A DNA stretch of 21,000 nt from positions 1 to 21,000 of the forward strand of contig JAWVZH010000039.1 in NCBI GenBank assembly GCA_033722295.1. The letters are read 5' to 3'. Of this stretch, positions 8,805 to 16,645 are shown piece by piece (the first letter of the stretch is position 1; every line of letters starts with the position of its first letter). The position numbers and the translations under genes are program-made. The notes under the pieces are model-generated. The model was not told the DNA's origin and searched no databases. It worked only from the letters and a program-made list of their open reading frames with translations. This DNA comes from JAWVZH01 sp033722295 (GTDB lineage: Bacteria; Bacteroidota; Bacteroidia; Chitinophagales; Saprospiraceae).

Positions 8805-8953
8805 TTATGATGTTCGTAGATGAAGGATATTTTGGGGGTTCAAATGCTTTTTAGCTACTGAAAGACAAAACGTTAACGCGAACACCTTTCGTATTCTTAT
8901 TCTTCATAGATCATGATGATCTTGATTCAATTGAGGAATGATTCATGTTGATG

Positions 8954-9295
8954 TCAGAGCAGTCTGTGTAACATGTGTCGGCAGGCCGATTCAAGGTTGC
9001 TGTAATCACCGTCAGCCTCGAACAACTCATCTAATTTGGATAATAATACCTCAGTTCTTTCAGCAGTGGGGAAGTACCAACCCTTGTACTCCTGGATGAG
9101 TTGAAGGCACTGATGATCATTCAATTCTCGGTAGACATCTCTGACCTTTACATAATGTTCCTTATCTAACAGCTCCTGGATAAGTTTTTTCTCTTCATCC
9201 CTGTACTCCATGTCCAGATTTGCCGCATAAAGCAATATGAAGGCAAGGAACTCCTTTTCGTTCCACTCCGGAGGCTTCTGCTGTATCTTTGTCAT
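8954..9295 (-). CDS. Small conserved-looking protein, possibly TerB-like
   Basis: This is a 113-residue, mostly helical, charged protein without signal peptide or membrane segment, so probably cytoplasmic. The segment FLAFILLYAANLDMEYRDEEK (about residues 16-36) recalls the first helices and acidic metal-binding turn of TerB/DjlA-like domains, in which a hydrophobic helix is followed by an acidic loop. That likeness is weak and gives no firm function. Its ATG lies three bases after the kbl stop, so it is almost certainly translated from the tdh-kbl transcript. A gene with no metabolic link that merely shares the operon is equally possible. Confidence 0.7.
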   Translation of the reverse strand: MTKIQQKPPEWNEKEFLAFILLYAANLDMEYRDEEKKLIQELLDKEHYVKVRDVYRELNDHQCLQLIQEYKGWYFPTAERTEVLLSKLDELFEADGDYSNLESACRHMLHRLL

Positions 9296-9298
9296 ATA

Positions 9299-10495
9299 CT
9301 AGTCGATTATACTCAGGTCGCGTCCTACTTTAGTGAATGCCGCTATGGCTTTATCAAGGTGCTCTTTTTCATGTGCAGCGGAAATCTGGACACGTATTCT
9401 TGCCTTACCTTTCGGTACTACCGGATAGTAGAAGCCGATCACATAAATACCTTCCTTAAGAAGTGCATTCGCCATGTCCTGAGAAAGTTGTGCATCGTAC
9501 AGCATAATAGGCACGATGGGATGCTCACCTTTCAGGATATCAAATCCAGCATCCTCCATTTCCTTTCTGAAATACCTTGTATTATCCTCGAGCTTGTCCC
9601 TCAGATGTGTACTGGATGATAACAGGTCTAAAACTTTTATAGAAGCGCCTACAATGGCAGGAGCCAGAGTATTTGAGAAGAGATAGGGCCTGGATCTTTG
9701 CCTCAACATCTCCACGATCTCCTTTCGAGCCGCAGTAAACCCTCCGGAGGCACCTCCCAATGCTTTACCAAAAGTTCCAGTAACGATATCCACTCGATCC
9801 ATGACACCTTTGTATTCGATACTTCCGCGGCCTCTTTCACCAACAAAACCCGTAGCATGACAATCGTCCACCATGACCATGGCTCCATACTTATCGGCAA
9901 GGTCACAGATCTTATCCAATTGGGCGATGTAGCCATCCATCGAGAAAACTCCGTCAGTGGCGATCATGATCCGCCGCGCTCCTGAAGATTTGGCTTCTTT
10001 CAACTGAGCTTCAAGGTCGGCCATATCGTTATTATTGTAACGAAATCTGGCGGCCTTGCACAATCGAATGCCATCTATGATTGAGGCATGGTTCAGCTGA
10101 TCAGAAATGATGGCGTCCTCCTTATTCAGTATCGGCTCAAACAATCCGCCGTTGGCGTCAAATGCAGCTGCATAAAGTATGGCAGCTTCCTGTCCTACGA
10201 AGTCTGCGATCTTACTTTCAAGTTCTTTATGAATATCCTGGGTGCCACATATGAACCTAACTGATGACATGCCGAATCCGTGCGTATCAATAGTGTCCTT
10301 GGCAGCTTTCAACACCTCTGGATGTGAGGATAGCCCGAGATAGTTGTTCGCGCAAAAGTTTAGAACATCACCGCCTTCTTTGGTGTGGATATCTGCTGAT
10401 TGCGGGCCGGTGATGGTACGCTCTTCCTTATAAAGTCCAGCGTCCTTTATCTCCTGAATTTCATCTTTGAGGTTTTGTCTGATATTGTCGAACAT
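9299..10495 (-). CDS. kbl: 2-amino-3-ketobutyrate CoA ligase (glycine C-acetyltransferase)
   Basis: The 398-residue length and sequence fit the alpha-oxoamine synthase family, KBL branch. The enzyme is PLP-dependent and cleaves 2-amino-3-oxobutyrate with CoA to glycine and acetyl-CoA in the cytoplasm. Visible landmarks are NFCANNYLGLSSHP (46-59), the PLP-stacking region around SDQLNHASIIDGIRL (131-145), the PLP-binding VDDCHATGFVG (209-219) and the Schiff-base lysine K244 in TGTFGKALGG. The C-terminal domain follows the family to the end. Related AONS/BioF enzymes share the fold, but the adjacent threonine dehydrogenase settles the assignment. Its start is two bases after the tdh stop, so the two are translated together and the unstable aminoketobutyrate can pass directly from one to the other. 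Confidence 0.96.
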   Translation of the reverse strand: MFDNIRQNLKDEIQEIKDAGLYKEERTITGPQSADIHTKEGGDVLNFCANNYLGLSSHPEVLKAAKDTIDTHGFGMSSVRFICGTQDIHKELESKIADFVGQEAAILYAAAFDANGGLFEPILNKEDAIISDQLNHASIIDGIRLCKAARFRYNNNDMADLEAQLKEAKSSGARRIMIATDGVFSMDGYIAQLDKICDLADKYGAMVMVDDCHATGFVGERGRGSIEYKGVMDRVDIVTGTFGKALGGASGGFTAARKEIVEMLRQRSRPYLFSNTLAPAIVGASIKVLDLLSSSTHLRDKLEDNTRYFRKEMEDAGFDILKGEHPIVPIMLYDAQLSQDMANALLKEGIYVIGFYYPVVPKGKARIRVQISAAHEKEHLDKAIAAFTKVGRDLSIID

Positions 10496-10497
10496 GG

Positions 10498-11439
10498 CTA
10501 GTTATATATTTTCTTAATTTTTTCGAGCATATCCTTGGTCATAGACTCCAGATCATAATCCGGATCCCACTTCCAATCCTGTCGGGCCTGACTGTCGTCA
10601 ATACTTTCTGTCCAGGAAGCGGCTATCTCCTGTCTGAAGTCAGGCTTATAATCTATGGTAAAGTCTGGAATAAAACGAGTGATTACCCTGGCAATATCGC
10701 CCGGCGTGAATGACATACCGGTCAGATTGTAACTGTATCTTATGTGAATGTCATCCGGATCTGCAGCCATCAGGCCCATAGTGGCCTTTACCGCATCCGG
10801 CATATAGATCATGGGTAATCTCGTATTCTCTTCCAAAAAGCAATTGTAATGACCCTCCTTAAGTGCGTGATGAAATATTTCAACAGCATAATCAGTAGTG
10901 CCGCCTTCAGGTATGCTTTGGTAGCCGATCACTCCAGGATATCGCAGTGATCTGACATCTAAGCCATACTTGAGATGATAATAGTTACACCAGTTCTCTC
11001 CTGCTACCTTGCTCATTCCGTATACTGTTGTTGGTAGGAGAGGTGAGGCCTGGGGGGTATTGACCTTTGGGGTCGTATCACCGAATACAGCAATGGAACT
11101 TGGAAAAAAGACTCGATCAACATCCAGGTCTGTGCAGACATTCAGGACATTGAGCAGGCCATCCAGATTGATCTTCCATGTCAATGACGGATTAGTCTCT
11201 CCTTTTGCTGAGAGTAGGGCAGCCAGGTGATAAACAACTTCAGGATCGTGATCCCCTATAAACTTTCTGACACGCGCCTTATCCGTAATGTCCACCTTTT
11301 CAAACCTGCAATATTCCTGTTCAGGGTCTCGAACATCAGATCCTATCACATTATCGTAACCATATTTGTCGATGAGGGCTCTTGTTAGTACTCTTCCGAT
11401 TTGTCCATTGGAGCCCAGGAGAACAGCTTTTGCCGGCAT
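10498..11439 (-). CDS. tdh: L-threonine 3-dehydrogenase, SDR type
   Basis: This 313-residue protein is an extended short-chain dehydrogenase. It has the NAD-binding GSNGQIG (9-15), an acidic residue at the end of strand 2 (SDVRD), the Ser-Tyr-Lys active site (S114/S115, Y140, K144 in VYGMSKVAGE) and the substrate-region blocks SLRYPGVIGYQ and LPMIYMPDAVKATMGL. These blocks match the SDR threonine dehydrogenases known from Flavobacterium and Cupriavidus rather than the zinc-dependent MDR enzyme of E. coli. It oxidises threonine to 2-amino-3-ketobutyrate with NAD+. The gene lies directly before kbl with only two bases between them, which confirms the pathway. A nucleotide-sugar epimerase is the alternative from fold alone, but context argues against it. 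Confidence 0.92.
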   Translation of the reverse strand: MPAKAVLLGSNGQIGRVLTRALIDKYGYDNVIGSDVRDPEQEYCRFEKVDITDKARVRKFIGDHDPEVVYHLAALLSAKGETNPSLTWKINLDGLLNVLNVCTDLDVDRVFFPSSIAVFGDTTPKVNTPQASPLLPTTVYGMSKVAGENWCNYYHLKYGLDVRSLRYPGVIGYQSIPEGGTTDYAVEIFHHALKEGHYNCFLEENTRLPMIYMPDAVKATMGLMAADPDDIHIRYSYNLTGMSFTPGDIARVITRFIPDFTIDYKPDFRQEIAASWTESIDDSQARQDWKWDPDYDLESMTKDMLEKIKKIYN

Positions 11440-11470
11440 TTATTTTGGTTTCTTCTATGGTGGGCGCAAA

Positions 11471-11956
11471 TTACGAATTACTCGGAAAGCAGCTAGCCAA
11501 TGATTCGATAAATTCATGGCTATTCAAGTCGATAACCACCGAATTGACGCCATTGGTGAGCATCACGAACCGGGCGTTCAAACTTTCATTGTAATTGCCA
11601 AGTTGAATAAAGTGTTCGATCATGAGAGGACGTTCAGGAGATTTGCATTCTATCAGTAAATGAGGTTGGCCTGAAGAATCAAAGATCACGAGGTCAAATC
11701 GCATCTTTCGCTTATCCTTGAGTCCTCTTTCTGTCGCCATCCTTCTGAAGGAGACATTAAACTTGTGATTGAGGCCATGCACCAGAAGAAGTCTTACCAT
11801 TTCTTCCGGAGCAGCATCCAGCCACATATTCCTTACCGGATCCCAATATCTTCCATCCTCATTCTGCCTCAGAAGGTCGGTGTAGTCCAAAAGATGAATA
11901 TCCTTAATCCTTTGAGGCCTGTAGGGCAGGTTCCGCTTTTTGTTCGATTCGCTCAC
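11471..11956 (-). CDS. Small HsdR_N-like PD-(D/E)xK domain protein
   Basis: The 161-residue protein resembles the stand-alone type I restriction HsdR N-terminal domain proteins that are widespread in Bacteroidota. Expected nuclease landmarks are present: a helix with E51/E52 (AAPEEMVRLLLVHGL), D88 in MRFDLVIFD, and E103-x-K105 in LLIECKSPERP, followed by a helix with Q118 (HFIQLGNYN). It has no helicase or specificity subunit nearby, so it is not a normal restriction system. It begins inside the 3' end of the upstream gene with a 53-base overlap; the next in-frame ATG would cut into the conserved part. It is followed 31 bases later by tdh. Activity as a DNase is likely from the residues but untested, and the substrate is unknown. 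Confidence 0.8.
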   Translation of the reverse strand: MSESNKKRNLPYRPQRIKDIHLLDYTDLLRQNEDGRYWDPVRNMWLDAAPEEMVRLLLVHGLNHKFNVSFRRMATERGLKDKRKMRFDLVIFDSSGQPHLLIECKSPERPLMIEHFIQLGNYNESLNARFVMLTNGVNSVVIDLNSHEFIESLASCFPSNS

Positions 11957-14210
11957 TTTCTAAAAATGCGATTAATTCTGCATTTTCAAATATAGCATGC
12001 CAACTTATAAATAGAGGAGTGAATCCTGTATGTTGCAGAAACCTGAACATTCGAAGCTTCTCCAATTGGAATGACCAGTTTCTCTCACACCAATCCTTTC
12101 TTTGGGTGAAAATGGCATAAAAATGACGGTTCTTGTTATTTATCATGCTTTCGATGACATCTTCCATCCTCTCAGATGTATTGACCTTTATACGTCTGTA
12201 GCTTTGATCAAGACTGTTATACAGAATGTCCTGGGCTCCGCTGTCAGCAAATGAAAAGTAAACCTGCTTCTGATCTTGCCATATTTCGAAGTTTCCGGCC
12301 CAATCCAATATAAAGGAAGCTATCTTCTTGATGTCCAACATACGATCGGAATGCATCGAATGGATCACCTTTTGCTTGACGGCAGGTGGGTAGAGCGGCC
12401 CCGGTATATCACTGGTCGAATGTGGCTTTCGTAGCAATAGTCCTCCGGACCTCAGAAGATCCTCATCAAATGTGATCAGCCAAAACTCTTTTTTCTTCTC
12501 ATACTTGAACGGCTGACCTGGTTCGTCCACAGTTACCGGAAATAGGTCCTTGAGTCCGTTCATATAAAGATCAACCAGTTTTTTCTCCAGATCACCTGAT
12601 CCTTCAAGCCAGGATTTAAACTTCCGGTTCTTCTTAAAGAAGGTCTTCAGTCTTTCTTTTAACCCTTGTTCGATCTTTTTCAGGGTATTTTGGAAACCTG
12701 ATTCAAAAATGGCGTGTGAAAACCTGAGTAAATCATGCGTGGCTCTATTGTAGTCGAGAGGTATAAGATCCTGGGCTTCTATATAGTTCTCATAATACCA
12801 AAGATCAAATCTGTTCAACCATTCCTCTACCTCATAATTTTTCAAGGCTTCGAGGACTGCCATGTCTTTCTCTTCGATCAACATGACGAATTGCTTGTAT
12901 TTTAGGTAATCCTCGAGGAACTCGGCTTGTTCCAACGCTCTGTTAAGCTTTTGTTGTCTTTCGTCAAGCCAGTTTTTCCTACTGACAATATCCAGAGTAT
13001 TGTCTTCCCAGAACTTGGTGAATAACTGCTTGCCATTGATCTCCCTGAGGAAGGACTGCAGCCTGCTTTGTATTTCTTCTATTTGTGGTCTGGATGCTTC
13101 GATCTGTAGGTTGTGAAAATTCAGCCTACCTATATGTTCATCAACATGCTTCTTCAATTGTCTTCGGATCTTGTGAAAGGATTTCAGAAGATCCGAGAGT
13201 TGATCATGTATCATGGCCAGGTCATCGGTCACAGCGAGATCGAAGATCTGTTCAAGACCTTTGTCCCTGATCCTTTGAAGGAGTCCGGAATACGCATTTG
13301 CGATATCTTCCTGAGCTATTTCTTTAGCTGTGCTTCCTCTTCCGAGCCATTTCCATTTCTGATCATCTGGTTCTTCCCGTAAGCAATCTGCGGCTTCGGC
13401 AGCTATTGAAAAAGCCTGATCGCGCAGTGTCATGGAGAATTGAGAAAGGTCGTTCAGGCATTGCTTCCTGTAATTCCTCAACCAGGTATGAAGATCAGAC
13501 CTTATCGTGGACAGTTCGGATAAAAAACCATTGATCAGATCCTTTATCAAAACACCGGCTTCTTCTGGCCTGTACATCTCTACAAAAACCGAATGAAGCT
13601 CTTTGAGCTGATCGAGTTCTTCAAAAATTGGAAGATAAAGAGATTGTGCTTCACGGATCCTTCCCCGTATGTGCCAATACTCCGTCGTTCTGAATTCGAA
13701 AGTAGAACGTTCAAGATGCTGCTCTAATTGATCATCGGGACAATGTGCTTTGAGATGGAGGTAGCGTTCCATTATTGCATAAAGAGGCTTTTCGCCCATG
13801 GCTACCTGGCTTATAACGAAATCGCCGTAACTCCTGCGCTCTAATTTTTCATAGAAAATCTTCCAGGAGCCAGAAGAGTCTACCGGTTCCTTATCGGAGT
13901 TCAGTATCCTTGAACACTTATCTAAAACGGACTTTTTGTCGGATCGCTCAGCATCACTAAATATGAAACAGGAAAGTCCGGCGTCAGCAAAAAATTGATT
14001 TAAATCCCTCGTTAGAGTTTGCGGCAGGACAAAATGTAACTGGACATCTTGTTCTATAGCATTAAAGAAGAGATTGTAGACCAAACCTGCCGGCAAGTTC
14101 TCATCAGGCAAAGTGATTTCTGAGCGACCATTCAACAGCAAAGTTTGAAGCGATTGTGCTTCATGGGCGCCTGGCAAACATTGAAAGCGTAATTTTCTAT
14201 CCTGAGACAT
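11904..14210 (-). CDS. Large unrecognised protein with apparent SF1 helicase remnants
   Basis: I do not recognise this 768-residue cytoplasmic protein with certainty. It lacks a signal peptide and membrane helices. By eye it follows the layout of Dna2/Nam7-like SF1 helicases with their motor motifs eroded. Residues 11-27 (CLPGAHEAQSLQTLLLN) sit where a Walker A GPPGTGKT would be but lack the Lys-Thr. Residues 60-85 (HFVLPQTLTRDLNQFFADAG) resemble the helicase Ia region. A long charged, coiled-coil-like middle follows (about 200-545). The stretch from LFPVTV (556) to FDED (581-584) resembles the helicase block ending in a Walker B FDEAS. The C-terminal block about 681-745 (SERMEDVIESM, FTQRKDWC, MFRFLQHTGFTPLFIS) looks like a separate conserved domain. 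It overlaps a nuclease-like gene, so the pair may act together on DNA. Treat the helicase link as a hypothesis. Confidence 0.6.
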   Translation of the reverse strand: MSQDRKLRFQCLPGAHEAQSLQTLLLNGRSEITLPDENLPAGLVYNLFFNAIEQDVQLHFVLPQTLTRDLNQFFADAGLSCFIFSDAERSDKKSVLDKCSRILNSDKEPVDSSGSWKIFYEKLERRSYGDFVISQVAMGEKPLYAIMERYLHLKAHCPDDQLEQHLERSTFEFRTTEYWHIRGRIREAQSLYLPIFEELDQLKELHSVFVEMYRPEEAGVLIKDLINGFLSELSTIRSDLHTWLRNYRKQCLNDLSQFSMTLRDQAFSIAAEAADCLREEPDDQKWKWLGRGSTAKEIAQEDIANAYSGLLQRIRDKGLEQIFDLAVTDDLAMIHDQLSDLLKSFHKIRRQLKKHVDEHIGRLNFHNLQIEASRPQIEEIQSRLQSFLREINGKQLFTKFWEDNTLDIVSRKNWLDERQQKLNRALEQAEFLEDYLKYKQFVMLIEEKDMAVLEALKNYEVEEWLNRFDLWYYENYIEAQDLIPLDYNRATHDLLRFSHAIFESGFQNTLKKIEQGLKERLKTFFKKNRKFKSWLEGSGDLEKKLVDLYMNGLKDLFPVTVDEPGQPFKYEKKKEFWLITFDEDLLRSGGLLLRKPHSTSDIPGPLYPPAVKQKVIHSMHSDRMLDIKKIASFILDWAGNFEIWQDQKQVYFSFADSGAQDILYNSLDQSYRRIKVNTSERMEDVIESMINNKNRHFYAIFTQRKDWCERNWSFQLEKLRMFRFLQHTGFTPLFISWHAIFENAELIAFLESERIEQKAEPALQASKD

Positions 14211-14214
14211 ATTG

Positions 14215-14222
14215 CAAATATA
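14215..14222 (-). promoter_or_regulatory. Promoter-like TATATTTG box upstream of the 768-residue gene
   Basis: On the - strand these bases read TATATTTG, an exact match to the Bacteroidota -7 consensus TAnnTTTG. The box ends four bases before the ATG at 14210, so transcription from it would give an almost leaderless mRNA. No TTG sits at the expected -33 distance. It overlaps the inverted repeat at 14220-14253, which would allow repression by a bound protein. Confidence 0.35.
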
Positions 14223-14253
14223 ACAATAATCTATATATGTAAATTATTGTTAT
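14220..14253. repeat. Perfect 11-base inverted repeat, operator or hairpin
   Basis: The left arm ATAACAATAAT (14220-14230) is the exact reverse complement of the right arm ATTATTGTTAT (14243-14253), with a 12-base AT-rich spacer. It lies 9 bases upstream of the start of the 768-residue gene and overlaps the promoter-like box there. The arms are very AT-rich, so a dimeric repressor site fits better than a strong terminator. The rest of the 94-base gap up to 14304 holds nothing else I can support. Confidence 0.5.
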
Positions 14254-14304
14254 GGATAAATTACTGCGTTTCAATGCAGATATGGTAGAGTAGATTGAAA
14301 ACCA

Positions 14305-14889
14305 CTACTCAACTATTCCACCTCTCACTTTTTTACCATTTTCGTAAAGGTAGTCAAGTGTAATATTCCCCTGTTCATCGTAATATCGATAAATACCATG
14401 TTGCTGGCCGTTCCGGTATTCGGCTTCTGACATGATCTGATCGCTGTAGTCGTGATATTTTGTCATGCGACCATGGAGTTGGCCGTCCTTGTAATAGGCT
14501 TCTGTTTTGGGTCGACTTCGGTGGTATTTTACGTAATAGCCATGACGTTGCCCGCCTTTATAATGAGACCTCGTCTCCAGCTCATGTCGTCTGTTGAGCT
14601 CAAGAGCCACGCCATTAAGACGACCATTGATATAGTGCTCAACTTTGGTAATATAATTCTGCTGTGGATTATAGTAAGTCCACTGACCATCCCTGACACC
14701 ATTTTTGATAAAACCTTCCTGAATGATCTCGCCGCTGGTATTTTTCAGCATGGCCTTTTTATGATCCGAATGCGGAACCGATTCGATCTCATATTTGCTC
14801 CAATCGCCTTTCACGGTCGTCTCATTCTGACCGCACGACAGGAGCATTAAAAGAGTAAATCCGACTGTTAAAATCTTTTCTGAAAACAT
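14305..14889 (-). CDS. MORN-type repeat lipoprotein (PF07661-like)
   Basis: I start it at 14889, which gives a 194-residue lipoprotein with the signal TLLMLLSC and lipidated Cys at residue 19; an ATG at 14919 would add ten residues before the signal. After a short leader the protein is made of about six repeats of 21-23 residues with the variant MORN pattern, such as FIKNGVRDGQWTYYN, YINGRLNGVALELN, YKGGQRHGYYVKYH, YKDGQLHGRMTKYHD, YRNGQQHGIYRYYD and a final YENGKK. Such repeats form a beta-rich fibre. Members are often annotated as YwqK-type antitoxins, but no toxin gene is adjacent and the protein is exported, so I give no toxin-antitoxin role. It is probably anchored in the inner or outer membrane. 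It is transcribed divergently from the Gld-like ABC cassette. Confidence 0.82.
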   Translation of the reverse strand: MFSEKILTVGFTLLMLLSCGQNETTVKGDWSKYEIESVPHSDHKKAMLKNTSGEIIQEGFIKNGVRDGQWTYYNPQQNYITKVEHYINGRLNGVALELNRRHELETRSHYKGGQRHGYYVKYHRSRPKTEAYYKDGQLHGRMTKYHDYSDQIMSEAEYRNGQQHGIYRYYDEQGNITLDYLYENGKKVRGGIVE

Positions 14890-15007
14890 AGTTCGTAAAT
14901 TCCTAAGATATATATACAAGAATCTGAAATTTCTTCATCATTTAATAAATTCGCACGCAAGTTCACACAAATCTACAGACGAAGAATACATAATTCATAG
15001 ATGATTT
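14890..15007. promoter_or_regulatory. Divergent intergenic region between MORN lipoprotein and gldA
   Basis: This 118-base AT-rich gap must carry start signals for both the - strand lipoprotein gene and the + strand ABC cassette. I find no exact TAnnTTTG box properly spaced from a TTG on either strand, so no promoter is assigned to a precise position. Confidence 0.35.
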
Positions 15008-15922
15008 ATGGATATCCTGATTGACAACCTGACCAAAAGTTACGGCCCACAGAGGGCTGTAGACAATATTTCGTTCGAGGTGAAGACCGGGGAGATACTG
15101 GGGTTTTTAGGGCCAAATGGGGCGGGGAAGACGACAACGATGAAAATGATTACGAATTATTTGCCATCTGATCATGGTCGGATCCTGATAGATGGACAAA
15201 ATGTCTCTGACGGTTCCATGAGGCGTCATATAGGTTACCTGCCGGAAAACAATCCGCTGTACGACGAGATGCAGGTTTTGGACTATCTGGCCTTCTGTGC
15301 AGAGTTGCAGGATGTGCAACGGGCCGAAATATCTGATCGAATAAAGGAGATGGTCAGATTGTGTGGGCTGGATGCTGAAAAACATAAGCGTATTTCCGAA
15401 CTATCCAAAGGATATCGGCAGAGAGTAGGTCTGGCACAGGCCATGATCCATGATCCTGAGGTGCTCGTGCTGGACGAGCCTACATCAGGCCTGGATCCTA
15501 ATCAGATCGTTGAGATACGTGAGCTTATCAGGCGTTTAGGGCGTGAAAAGACGGTGATACTGAGCACTCATATACTTCCGGAAGTAGAAGCTACCTGTGA
15601 CAGGATTCTGATCATCAATCAGGGTGCTATAGTGGCAGATGGCACATCCAAATCGTTAAGAAGCCAGTCGAAGGGGCAGCAGGTATTAAGAGTAAGGATC
15701 GAAGGTGCTGATCCGAGCACTGTAGTGAAGGAATTACATCAGCTTACCATGGTCTCCATGGTCGATCTGATAGATGATGTCCTTGAGATCCAGAGCAAGG
15801 AAGGTCAATCTGCCAATGTGCCCATCTTCGACCTTTGTGTGGCCAGGGGATGGAAGCTTGTGGAAATGACACCGTTAGAGACAAAGTTGGAGGATATATT
15901 CAGGGACCTGACACTCAATTAA
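15008..15922 (+). CDS. gldA: GldA-like ABC transporter ATPase
   Basis: A 304-residue ABC ATPase with all nucleotide-binding motifs: Walker A GPNGAGKT (35-42), a Q-loop position occupied by Glu in GYLPENNPLYDEM (from 76), signature LSKGY (132-136), Walker B and D-loop VLVLDEPTSGLDP (153-164), and the H-loop STH (186-188). The GYLPENNPLY segment and the roughly 80-residue C-terminal extension are typical of GldA and its relatives. It sits in the cytoplasm on the membrane and would drive the GldF-like permease encoded six bases downstream. In Flavobacterium johnsoniae GldA/F/G were linked to gliding; the same cassette with a DUF4340 gene also occurs in non-gliding bacteria, so gliding is not proved here. 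Confidence 0.88.
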   Translation: MDILIDNLTKSYGPQRAVDNISFEVKTGEILGFLGPNGAGKTTTMKMITNYLPSDHGRILIDGQNVSDGSMRRHIGYLPENNPLYDEMQVLDYLAFCAELQDVQRAEISDRIKEMVRLCGLDAEKHKRISELSKGYRQRVGLAQAMIHDPEVLVLDEPTSGLDPNQIVEIRELIRRLGREKTVILSTHILPEVEATCDRILIINQGAIVADGTSKSLRSQSKGQQVLRVRIEGADPSTVVKELHQLTMVSMVDLIDDVLEIQSKEGQSANVPIFDLCVARGWKLVEMTPLETKLEDIFRDLTLN

Positions 15923-15928
15923 GGAATC

Positions 15929-16645
15929 ATGAAACACATTTGGACGATCTCAAAAAGAGAGTTAAATACATTCTTTGATTCACTTGTGGCCTACATCATG
16001 CTGATCGCCTTTCTTGGATTCAGCGGATTTTTTACGTGGATGTACGGTGCGGATATTTTTATCCGTAAGCAGGCTGACCTTCAGGTATTCTTCGCAGTAG
16101 CAAGGTGGACATTGTTCTTTTTTATCCCTGCTATTGCCATGCGCATGATCGCTGAGGAAAAGCGATCGGGGACGATCGAACTGCTGCTGACGAAAAATGT
16201 CAGTGACAGACAGCTCATCATCGGCAAGTATTTGGCTTGTCTTGGTCTGGTGGTCATCGCACTACTGTTTACACTGATATATTATTATTCTGTCAGCACT
16301 CTCGGGGATATGGATCATGGTGCCACCCTCGCCGGTTATCTGGGATTATTGCTGATGAGTTCTGTATATATATCCATTGGTATATTTGGAAGCAGCCTCA
16401 CCAGCAACCAGATCGTCGCTTTTTTACTCTCGTTACTGATCGCAGTATTCTTTCAGTTCATTTTTGACGTATTGGCCGTTAACCTTGACGGTTGGATAGC
16501 TGAGGTGTGTGCGGACCTGAGTATGAACAAGAGATTTGAGTCTATGGCGAGAGGTGTGATAGATTCCAAGGATCTGGTGTTCTTCATTACTATGACATTA
16601 TTGTTTTTGATGCTAGCTGAACTGAACATATCTAAAAGAGGATAG
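15929..16645 (+). CDS. gldF: GldF-like ABC-2 permease
   Basis: The 238-residue protein has about six hydrophobic membrane segments, starting near residues 18-38, 60-74, 97-120, 133-155, 160-180 and 220-233. The cytoplasmic coupling motif EEKRSGTIELLLT (76-88) after the second segment is characteristic of ABC-2 permeases of the GldF/NosY type. Its length is close to that of GldF of Flavobacterium johnsoniae. The last codon is followed at once by the ATG of the next gene, so translation is coupled. Substrate is unknown. Confidence 0.87.
   Translation: MKHIWTISKRELNTFFDSLVAYIMLIAFLGFSGFFTWMYGADIFIRKQADLQVFFAVARWTLFFFIPAIAMRMIAEEKRSGTIELLLTKNVSDRQLIIGKYLACLGLVVIALLFTLIYYYSVSTLGDMDHGATLAGYLGLLLMSSVYISIGIFGSSLTSNQIVAFLLSLLIAVFFQFIFDVLAVNLDGWIAEVCADLSMNKRFESMARGVIDSKDLVFFITMTLLFLMLAELNISKRG

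Noticed and set aside
8908..8922. Palindrome AGATCATGATGATCT as a terminator of the tdh-kbl run
   Set aside because: The arms are separated by one base, so a hairpin loop cannot form without losing pairs, and no T-run follows on the - strand. It may be a protein site but nothing else supports it.
11471..11956. Complete type I restriction-modification system
   Set aside because: Only an HsdR N-terminal-type domain is present; there is no HsdM, no HsdS and no intact helicase motor nearby.
14305..14889. Toxin-antitoxin locus
   Set aside because: The MORN-type protein is exported and the neighbours are a helicase-like gene and an ABC ATPase gene, not a toxin.
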